A DNA stretch of 6,849 bases, from NCBI GenBank assembly GCA_020024915.1, contig JAHHSZ010000082.1:1-6849 (forward strand). Direction: 5' to 3'. Positions 1 through 6,125 of this stretch are shown in pieces. Below the pieces are notes generated by a model. The model did not search any database. It saw nothing but the letters and a program-made list of their open reading frames with translations, and was not told where the DNA came from. Positions within the stretch are counted from its first letter, which is position 1, and every line of letters begins with the position of its first letter. The DNA is from Fusobacterium sp. (GTDB lineage: Bacteria; Fusobacteriota; Fusobacteriia; Fusobacteriales; Fusobacteriaceae). The position numbers and the translations under genes are program-made.

Positions 1-6
1 TATATT

Positions 7-2589
7 CTAATGTCTTCCATCAAAAAAGCTTATTGTAGTTATATCTTCTTCAAAAGAAAAATATTGCTTTTTCCCAATGAAAGTTTGATTATTTTCTCTC
101 TTTACTGCTGTTACATAGAAGCCCCAGAAGTTTTTATCTGTATAAGCGAAAAACTTGGTTTCTCCGTTGAATATTGTGTCTAAATCATCTTGTTCAAAAT
201 GGTTATCTAATAATTCTAATACTCTTTGTTCATCTTCCTCTTTATAAAACTCCGGTTTGTTTATGTAAGTAAAGTGTTTCTTTATCTCTTCCTCTTTATT
301 TTTTAAATATAGTGGTAATATTTCTGTGGCTGAAATCTTTTTAATAGAACCAGCACTTGCCCCTGCTTGTTCCCCTGTTCTCAATATCTCAACCTCTTCT
401 CCAGTATATTTTGTTCCATGTAGAGAGTATGGAACAATAGGAATATCGTTTTTGACTGCTACCCTTATATTTCCTATTTTACTTGAATTTAAGTATTTTA
501 TAGCTCCATCAAGACAGCTAATTTTTAGTTGTTGTTCATCTTCTTCTAAGTTTCTTCTAAAGTCTACCATCTTTCCTGGAACAAACTCTTTTAACACCTC
601 ATCAAATAGATTTACTTTACATGTTTGTCCACTAAGTTTTATTAATGAATAATCAAATATTATTCCAGTTTCATAATAAAGTGTTAAAAATCTTCTAAAG
701 ATTTCATATATATCCCCTTTTATCAATTTTATAATCTCACTTTTATTGATTATAAGATTAGGAAAAGTACTTATATTTCTCATAAATCCATTATCATATA
801 TATTCAAATTCCAGCTAGGTAAAACTGTTGATGATAAATCACTACTTTCAAAATAGACACTATCAAACTTTGTTCTAACTATTGTAGTCTTTCTAAATAA
901 CTCTTTCTTTAATTCTTCAGCTATCTCCCACATAAAAAAGAAGTTATTTTTTACTTTAGAGTAAACATCACTAGCTCTATTTTCAAAGTCAGCAAACTTT
1001 GTAGGAATAGTTTTTTCTGCCTTTTCATATTCAGCTTCTATATTTTTATATATCTCTTTAACCCCTTTTTCATCTATATCTCTATATATCAACTCTCCAA
1101 TATTAGGGATTAGCTCATTTATTCCTAAATCTTTTTTATTTTGATAATGCTGTGCTAAAAGAATTTTTAAATATTGCATAATTCTATATGTAATATTATT
1201 TCCACCAAAACTTTCCTCGCTATTTTCAAAAGTAGTTTTTATATCTATATCATAGTTTATTTCTTCTGAATTTATCTTGAATACACAAGAAGCTAAGTCT
1301 GTTGTTCCTCCACCACAATCTATTATAAGAGCCTTATACTCCTCTCCATCAACAAATTTATTTTTATATATAATATTTTCAATTGAGTTATATAAAACTG
1401 CTACTCCTTCATCTAAGGCATTCTCCTCTATTATCTTATAATCTGGCAAAATCTCTTTAAACATCATTAAAAATTCATTTTTCAATTTTACAGGGGTAGT
1501 TATATGAATGTTTTTAAACTTACATTTAAAAAGGGTTTCAGCTCTATACATTATATAATCAATATACGCTTTAACTATTTTCTTTCTCTCTATATATCTG
1601 ATATCTCCATTTTCATCAACAATTCTCTCTTTTTGCTCAATTGATTTTACCCAATTTTTTATACCATAAAATACACTTCCTTTTAGATTATAGTTATTCT
1701 CTTTTAATAATTCTTCCACTTCATATCCAAAAGCATACTCTATATTATCTTCATTAAAACAATTTTTTATATATACAACTGTTGGTATTACATTTGAGTA
1801 ATTGTCAAGTCCTTTAGGAAATTTCACATAATTTGTTTTATCTAATTGAATATGTTCACTCAATATCTTATGTTGTGGTAAATTTTTTATATAATATTTA
1901 TCTAGATATACCCCAGCTGTTGTATTGGCTGTTCCAAAATCTATACATAATGGAGTATCTGTTGTTTCTAAATCTAAAAAAAGGAAACTATCTAGTGGTA
2001 CTTGATAATAATTTAAAGACATAGGAAGTTTATTCTCTTCATCAGCATAGTATGAGTTAAATAAAAATTTCTCATCACTTCTACCAAAGAATAATAAAGA
2101 ATAGTTCTGATTCTTTAAACCATTTAATCTAAGTAATTTTTCATCACTTTTAATAAAAAAGGTATTTTCTCCTCCTTTTCTATCTCTAACAAGTTGAAAA
2201 ACTCCACATAAATAACTGTTTCCATTTAATAAAAATATATTATTATCTGATATATGTTCTGGGATTGTAACCTTATAGTCATCTTCTTCTGTAAGTGGCA
2301 TTCCTTTATAAATGACAATTTTATGAGGAATTTTGATATTGTTCGAATCATTTAATCTGAATCCAAGTTTTGTATCAAGTAAATCTTGTAACCTTTCCAT
2401 TCCAAACTCTTTGTATGTGTCTATACAGTAGACTTTTTCTCTACTCCTATATTTCAATATTATGTTAATTAACTCTGTTCTATTCAGATTTTCTCTAAAT
2501 CCCTCCACCAATTTCTCATCAACACATATTTTATATAAATCATAATGACTTTTTCTTTTTAGTTCATCATAAACATAGTATCTTTTCAT
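7..2589 (-). CDS. Hsp70/actin-fold ATPase with SAP-like N-terminal extension
   Basis: An 860-residue protein, complete to its TAG stop at the left edge. Residues about 10-50 form two predicted helices with the pattern 'S-H-Y-D-L-Y-K-I-C' ... 'N-R-T-E-L-I-N-I-I-L-K', like a SAP/helix-extension-helix fold, which often binds DNA or RNA. Residues about 85-205 are a beta-rich region I do not recognise. From about 213 the Hsp70 nucleotide-binding fold follows. Phosphate-1 is C215-I-D217-F-G-T-A-N-T-T224, a candidate catalytic lysine is K311 (F-Y-G-I-K), 'H-I-T-T-P-V' lies at 362-367 and a degenerate E-N-A-L-D-E-G motif at 389-395. Phosphate-2 is I423-D424-C-G-G-G-T-T-D431, then F461-G-G-N-N (the Hsp70 'GG..FD' turn), and the adenosine motif is L652-S-G-Q-T-C-K-V. 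The residues after about 700 do not look like the Hsp70 substrate-binding beta domain or its EEVD-type tail, so it is not a standard DnaK. It is probably an ATP-driven assembly factor or effector controlled by the co-translated kinase (inference). ATP-binding fold secure, N-terminal SAP call tentative. Confidence 0.9.
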   Translation of the reverse strand: MKRYYVYDELKRKSHYDLYKICVDEKLVEGFRENLNRTELINIILKYRSREKVYCIDTYKEFGMERLQDLLDTKLGFRLNDSNNIKIPHKIVIYKGMPLTEEDDYKVTIPEHISDNNIFLLNGNSYLCGVFQLVRDRKGGENTFFIKSDEKLLRLNGLKNQNYSLLFFGRSDEKFLFNSYYADEENKLPMSLNYYQVPLDSFLFLDLETTDTPLCIDFGTANTTAGVYLDKYYIKNLPQHKILSEHIQLDKTNYVKFPKGLDNYSNVIPTVVYIKNCFNEDNIEYAFGYEVEELLKENNYNLKGSVFYGIKNWVKSIEQKERIVDENGDIRYIERKKIVKAYIDYIMYRAETLFKCKFKNIHITTPVKLKNEFLMMFKEILPDYKIIEENALDEGVAVLYNSIENIIYKNKFVDGEEYKALIIDCGGGTTDLASCVFKINSEEINYDIDIKTTFENSEESFGGNNITYRIMQYLKILLAQHYQNKKDLGINELIPNIGELIYRDIDEKGVKEIYKNIEAEYEKAEKTIPTKFADFENRASDVYSKVKNNFFFMWEIAEELKKELFRKTTIVRTKFDSVYFESSDLSSTVLPSWNLNIYDNGFMRNISTFPNLIINKSEIIKLIKGDIYEIFRRFLTLYYETGIIFDYSLIKLSGQTCKVNLFDEVLKEFVPGKMVDFRRNLEEDEQQLKISCLDGAIKYLNSSKIGNIRVAVKNDIPIVPYSLHGTKYTGEEVEILRTGEQAGASAGSIKKISATEILPLYLKNKEEEIKKHFTYINKPEFYKEEDEQRVLELLDNHFEQDDLDTIFNGETKFFAYTDKNFWGFYVTAVKRENNQTFIGKKQYFSFEEDITTISFFDGRH

Positions 2590-3251
2590 ATCTTACTCCT
2601 AATATCTAATAAAATTCTTAATATTTTATCTATACTATTAAATCTTTCTCTTTTATCTTTTTTCATACCGCCATGAATGATTCTATAATCTTTCTTGTCC
2701 TCTTCAATCAACTGATTGTATATAGAAGCTACACTATATATATCATTTTGAGGACATCTTACAAACTCTTGATAAATCTCTGGGGCAGAATAATTTTTAC
2801 TTCCTTGAATATACCCAACTTTTTCTCCATCTAGCATTGTTGCTCCAAAATCTATTATATATATTTTTCCTCTGTTATATATGATATTCTCTGGCTTTAT
2901 ATCACAATGAATAACCTTAGATTTATGAAGTTCTTTAACTATTTTAGAGAGCTGGATTAAAATATCCAGCTTCTCTTTATAGTTCAATCTATTTTTTATA
3001 TCTTTTAAATTTTCTCCCTCAATATAGCTCATACACAAACAAAGCTCTGTACTATCAATATATTTAGGCATAAAATCAAAATCTAATTGTTTCAATATCT
3101 CTTTTTCAATTTGAAATTGTTTTAGTATCTTTTGATATTTCTCTTTATCATTGAGATATTCACTATTTATCATTTTTAAAATAACTTTCTCTTTACTACT
3201 ATTTTCTGTATAATATACAGTAAATGTTTTACCTTTTCTTAGAACTTTCAT
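2586..3251 (-). CDS. Compact Hanks-type Ser/Thr protein kinase
   Basis: A 221-residue kinase domain with no transmembrane segment or extra domain, shorter than the usual 250-280 residue catalytic domain. The ATP-binding lysine is K26 (V-I-L-K-M) with its probable salt-bridge partner E49 in helix C. The catalytic loop is H115-C-D117-I-K119-P-E-N122, the metal-binding motif D134-F-G136, the APE motif A156-P-E158 (after G150-S-K-N-Y), helix-F Asp D170 and a late Arg at R203. Catalytic residues are thus intact and activity is expected. Oddities are that the glycine-rich loop is reduced to a K-G-K-T-F-T-V-Y-Y stretch without GxGxxG, and that the HRD arginine is cysteine (C116). This makes it a non-RD kinase that may not need activation-loop phosphorylation. 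It follows the PP2C-like gene by 19 bp and overlaps the Hsp70-like gene by 4 bp. The FHA protein and the PP2C-like protein are the obvious substrate and partner candidates. Confidence 0.93.
   Translation of the reverse strand: MKVLRKGKTFTVYYTENSSKEKVILKMINSEYLNDKEKYQKILKQFQIEKEILKQLDFDFMPKYIDSTELCLCMSYIEGENLKDIKNRLNYKEKLDILIQLSKIVKELHKSKVIHCDIKPENIIYNRGKIYIIDFGATMLDGEKVGYIQGSKNYSAPEIYQEFVRCPQNDIYSVASIYNQLIEEDKKDYRIIHGGMKKDKRERFNSIDKILRILLDIRSKI
2595..2600 (-). promoter_or_regulatory. Ribosome binding site of the Hsp70-like gene, within the kinase gene
   Basis: The minus strand reads AGGAGT 5 bases before the ATG at 2587-2589. It lies inside the last codons of the kinase gene. The ATG overlaps the kinase stop as ATGA (2586-2589), so ribosomes ending on the kinase can restart at once. 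This implies translational coupling of the two proteins. Confidence 0.75.
2946..2976 (-). other. Hairpin-forming inverted repeat inside the kinase gene
   Basis: AGCTGGAT (2950-2957) and ATCCAGCT (2964-2971) are perfect 8-bp inverted repeats around a 6-base loop. The stem extends by four more pairs (2946-2949 with 2973-2976) if one base (2972) is bulged. It covers about codons 92-102, the helix before the catalytic loop. It is more GC-rich than its surroundings and so is fairly stable for this AT-rich sequence. No U-tract follows on the transcribed side, so termination is unlikely. It may have no function. Confidence 0.45.
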
Positions 3252-3255
3252 TTTT

Positions 3256-3261
3256 TTCCTT
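3256..3261 (-). promoter_or_regulatory. Ribosome binding site of the kinase gene, beside a run of seven A
   Basis: The minus strand reads AAGGAA, followed by an A-rich spacer running into the ATG at 3249-3251 (AAGG is 6 bases from the ATG). The spacer is all A up to the ATG, giving a 7-A run that includes the A of the start codon. It lies in the 19-bp gap after the PP2C-like gene. The site is moderate in strength and supports the chosen start. Confidence 0.6.
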
Positions 3262-3270
3262 AAATATTTT

Positions 3271-5550
3271 TTAGAAAAATGGAATCCAACTAGCTTTTTT
3301 CTTAGCCTTCTTATATTTTTCCTCTATCTCTTGCATTAGAATATCATAGTTCTCTTTCTCAAAATACTTATCTCCCTCCAAACCTTTATACTTCTCCATA
3401 ACCTCTTCATAAAGATTTCTCGCTTCCTTATATTTTTCTTCTTTAAATAAGTCATCAGCTTTCTTTTCATCTTTGTTAATAGCTAAGTACTTTTTCAAAG
3501 TTTCTATTCTTCCTTGTAAATACTCTTGTTGTATCTTATTATTCGTATTTACAGAGATAGAGTATGCTTCTCCATATTTTTCATAAGCTAGTTGATATTT
3601 TCTATTAGCTAAGAATAGATCTCCCTCTTCTTGAATACTATCAGTCAATTTTTGATTATCTTTTAATTGAACAGAAATATCTTGAGATTTTTTTATAATA
3701 GCCAATGCTCTTTCATACTCTCCACCATCAGCATATGCCTTGGCTTCATTTAAATATGCTTTATTTTCTTTTATTAATGTATCTCTCACTTCATCTAGTC
3801 TTAAAATTCTTCCTTCTATCTCTAATCTTCTAGCCTCATCTCTTAGCTCTGCATAGATTCCTTTAGCCATTTCAAGATATACAATAGCTCCATTTATATC
3901 TGAACTCTCTATCTCATAAGCTTTCTTCTCATACATCAAAGCTCTATCATATTTTCTCTCTCTTGATTTAGCTAATCTTTCTGCCTTTTCAGTTACTTCT
4001 GCTAATAAATCTATCTTATTAAATTTTAAGAATACTAACTTAGCTTCAAGATAATTTCTAATAGCTCCCTCAATATCCTCTTGTTCTAAAAGCTCATCTC
4101 CATCAAGCTTCATATTATAAGCTACTGCTAAACCTTTACAAGCTGTAATTGAGTCATCTATTTTTCTTGAGATTTCATCTATTTTCTTATACTTTAAGTC
4201 TTTAAGCTGAGGTATTTTTCCTTTAGCCTCTTTATATTTTTCTTCTGATGTAGTAAAATCATTAGCATTATACAGTTTATCAGCTTCGTTTACATTAGAT
4301 AAAATTTCCTGTAAAACTCCTATCTGCTCAATTTTCTTATCAACTAATAACATCTGTCTACCTAAGTTTATATTGGTTATTTTAGGAGAGAAAATTGTTC
4401 TATAAACTATATTTGCCTCTTGTGGACTAATTTCTAGAGCTGTATATTCATTTTTACTTTTTTCAAAATACTCTAATGCTTCTTCAAAATTTCCATTTTC
4501 TACATATTTTAATCCTTCATTTTCATATTGATATGCTCTTTCATAAGTTATATCTCTCTCTTTTTTCAAAGAATATCCTTTGTATAGAAAAAAACTAAGC
4601 CCAATTATTACTAGAGCAATTATAAGATACTTCATATAGTTAATTTTTGGCTTTTTCTTTCCAGTTGGAGATACCTCGTTTATAAAGATTCCTGCTAAAG
4701 TATAGTTAGGAACATTTTCATCAGAATTATCTTTTAGCTTATTTTCCAAAGCTCCTATCCATTTTCCAACTTTATCAGTTTTAGATAATTCTACCTCTAT
4801 TTCTGCTTCGTCTAAATTTTCCCAACTTCCATGACTTAGTAGCAATATTCTATCTCCATCATACAACTGGACTCTCTTTGAGATATATGGTTTTATTCCA
4901 TCCATCTCTCCCATAGCTTGTGTCAACTTATTTCTTTGACTATGAAATCTAATCTCCTTATAATCAAGCTGATGAGCTTCATAAAGCATATGAGCTATTG
5001 AATGATCCACTGTCTTTTCAATAACTATATCATCTCTTAATAAATAAAGTCTTGCATTTCCTACATTTGCATATATCATAGATGTATAGTCTGTTATGAA
5101 TACCACAAGTGAGGCACTCATTCCACGCTTTTCTCTACTTCTTTCTTTTAAATTCTCCACCTTGTTGTGTGCTTTTAATATTATTTTTTTTAGAAATCTT
5201 TTTGAAAGTCTAGGCTTTTCCATAAAGAGAGAAATTACCTCTTCTACTGCTATCTTACTGGCTTCTTCTCCACCTTTTTCTTCATCATATCCATCTGCTA
5301 ATGCCCATATAGCAAAATCTGGTAATTCTATATAACCAAAATAATCACAGTTAACTGCTTGTTTTCCTATTCTCGATACAAAAGAAGTTATAAATTTACT
5401 TTCAGCTTTTCTCCCTGTTTCTTTACTTTCAACTTTAGTTTCTTCCTCTTCATTTTTAGTAGGAATTAAATTTTTTATCTTTTTTATATCATTTCCTGCT
5501 CTTTTAACTCCAGATTTTACTTTATTAGCTCCATTTAAAATATTATTCAT
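3271..5550 (-). CDS. Membrane-anchored PP2C-like protein with TPR-like C-terminal domain
   Basis: A 759-residue protein. Residues 1-50 are charged and probably flexible. Residues 52-292 are a PP2C-type phosphatase fold: N67-C-D69, A85-D86-G87, G143-M-S-A, A161-N-V-G-N-A-R167, D182-H-S, L209-T-Q-A-M-G and S239-H-G-S-W. A Lys-rich segment (298-307) precedes one transmembrane helix at about 308-323, which predicts the PP2C domain inside and the rest outside. Residues 331-745 are Lys/Glu-rich helical repeats of TPR type, with helix pairs such as 'G-N-F-E-E-A-L-E-Y-F-E-K' (353-364), 'Y-E-R-A-L-A-I-I-K-K' and 'K-Y-K-E-A-R-N-L-Y-E-E'. The tail ends S-W-I-P-F-F. Unlike active family members, most metal and phosphate residues are changed: C68 for Glu, N165 for Asp of GDSR, H240 for Asp of SDG, P281 for Asp of DN, and Q64 for the phosphate-binding Arg. 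D69, D86 and G87 remain. It may be a pseudophosphatase acting as a sensor or scaffold. Fold and topology are secure; lack of activity is inference. Confidence 0.92.
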   Translation of the reverse strand: MNNILNGANKVKSGVKRAGNDIKKIKNLIPTKNEEEETKVESKETGRKAESKFITSFVSRIGKQAVNCDYFGYIELPDFAIWALADGYDEEKGGEEASKIAVEEVISLFMEKPRLSKRFLKKIILKAHNKVENLKERSREKRGMSASLVVFITDYTSMIYANVGNARLYLLRDDIVIEKTVDHSIAHMLYEAHQLDYKEIRFHSQRNKLTQAMGEMDGIKPYISKRVQLYDGDRILLLSHGSWENLDEAEIEVELSKTDKVGKWIGALENKLKDNSDENVPNYTLAGIFINEVSPTGKKKPKINYMKYLIIALVIIGLSFFLYKGYSLKKERDITYERAYQYENEGLKYVENGNFEEALEYFEKSKNEYTALEISPQEANIVYRTIFSPKITNINLGRQMLLVDKKIEQIGVLQEILSNVNEADKLYNANDFTTSEEKYKEAKGKIPQLKDLKYKKIDEISRKIDDSITACKGLAVAYNMKLDGDELLEQEDIEGAIRNYLEAKLVFLKFNKIDLLAEVTEKAERLAKSRERKYDRALMYEKKAYEIESSDINGAIVYLEMAKGIYAELRDEARRLEIEGRILRLDEVRDTLIKENKAYLNEAKAYADGGEYERALAIIKKSQDISVQLKDNQKLTDSIQEEGDLFLANRKYQLAYEKYGEAYSISVNTNNKIQQEYLQGRIETLKKYLAINKDEKKADDLFKEEKYKEARNLYEEVMEKYKGLEGDKYFEKENYDILMQEIEEKYKKAKKKASWIPFF

Positions 5551-5557
5551 AAATTAT

Positions 5558-5563
5558 CCACCT
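5558..5563 (-). promoter_or_regulatory. Ribosome binding site of the PP2C gene
   Basis: The minus strand reads AGGTGG, one mismatch from AGGAGG, 7 bases before the ATG at 5548-5550. It lies in the 27-bp gap after the FHA stop and supports this start, which adds a charged N-terminal segment of about 50 residues before the PP2C domain. Confidence 0.65.
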
Positions 5564-5577
5564 AATATTTCTAAATT

Positions 5578-6102
5578 TTATTTATCTATCTTCCAATCAA
5601 ATTCATCTCCACACAAAGCTACAAATACAAATTTTGATGTTCCCATTTCAATAACATTAAATGATTGTAATCTTGTTGGAGCATAGACAGCTTCATTTTG
5701 CACATACACTATTCCTGTCCCTTCACCTGGTGTAATAACAAACTCTCTGTTTTTAGGATTGTATGCTATTATAGCATGATTTTTTCTCGAGATTGAATTA
5801 TCTCCCTCTATACAAATATCCATCTCTGGAGTTCTTCCTATGAAGTTTTTTTCTGTTTTTAATTTGTAATCCTTCCCTTTATCATAACCATCTATACAAA
5901 CTAACCAACCTACAACAGGTTCTATAGCTATTTCATTCGCCCAATAAGACTGTGTAGCCTCATCTTCTATTTCAACTCTATCCATTGCTACAACTTCTTC
6001 TCTTACCTCTGCTTGTTCTAGTCTCTCACTGTTACAATAAGGACATGCCTTGTGTTGTGAAGCATTATATACATGTCCATTCTCACATCTTTCTAATTTC
6101 AT
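5578..6102 (-). CDS. FHA-domain protein with N-terminal zinc knuckle
   Basis: A 174-residue soluble protein, predicted cytoplasmic. Residues 1-25 hold Cys6, His10, Cys20 and Cys23 (C-x3-H-x9-C-x2-C, with 'C-E-N-G-H' and 'C-P-Y-C'), a pattern expected to bind one zinc ion; His17 is an alternative ligand. An acidic linker follows (about 30-60) and contains D-E-A-T50-Q-S-Y, a threonine in the type of setting that Ser/Thr kinases mark in FHA partners. Residues 64-165 match the FHA fold: the phosphothreonine-pocket residues G89-R90 (F-I-G-R), S105-R-K-N-H109 and N136 are all present. FHA domains bind phosphothreonine peptides, so this is the likely reader of the kinase encoded two genes downstream, perhaps recognising its own phosphorylated linker (inference). 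Small clostridial FHA proteins with a similar N-terminal 'C-x-N-G-H' knuckle are known from recollection. It has 27 bp to the PP2C gene. The FHA call is very secure and the zinc site likely. Confidence 0.93.
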   Translation of the reverse strand: MKLERCENGHVYNASQHKACPYCNSERLEQAEVREEVVAMDRVEIEDEATQSYWANEIAIEPVVGWLVCIDGYDKGKDYKLKTEKNFIGRTPEMDICIEGDNSISRKNHAIIAYNPKNREFVITPGEGTGIVYVQNEAVYAPTRLQSFNVIEMGTSKFVFVALCGDEFDWKIDK

Positions 6103-6110
6103 AATCTATT

Positions 6111-6117
6111 CCTCCTT
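6111..6117 (-). promoter_or_regulatory. Strong ribosome binding site of the FHA gene
   Basis: The minus strand reads AAGGAGG, a full anti-Shine-Dalgarno match, 8 bases before the ATG at 6100-6102. It is the strongest site in the window and fixes the start of the FHA gene, so that the zinc-knuckle cysteine at residue 6 is included. Confidence 0.8.
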
Positions 6118-6125
6118 AAAATAAT

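Noticed and set aside
1..6. Possible terminator after the Hsp70-like gene
   Set aside because: Only six bases follow the stop codon in the window, so nothing can be judged.
326..652. Open frame of 108 codons on the plus strand
   Set aside because: It lies entirely opposite the Hsp70-like gene, which has clear conserved motifs. It has no convincing ribosome binding site and its Ser/Pro/Phe-rich composition is typical of an antisense shadow.
1833..2024. Open frame of 63 codons on the plus strand
   Set aside because: Antisense to the phosphate-1 region of the Hsp70-like gene, with no domain or ribosome binding site seen.
5184..5191. Run of eight T on the plus strand (eight A in the PP2C coding strand), a possible phase-variation tract
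   Set aside because: It encodes ordinary Lys codons in an intact frame, and runs of this length are common by chance in DNA this AT-rich.
5096..5335. Open frame of 79 codons on the plus strand
   Set aside because: Antisense to the PP2C domain. The low-complexity Ser/Leu/Phe composition reflects the opposite strand.
5551..5577. Possible internal promoter before the PP2C gene
   Set aside because: The gap is only 27 bp and is largely taken up by the ribosome binding site. AT-rich coding DNA gives many weak -10-like matches, so none can be supported.
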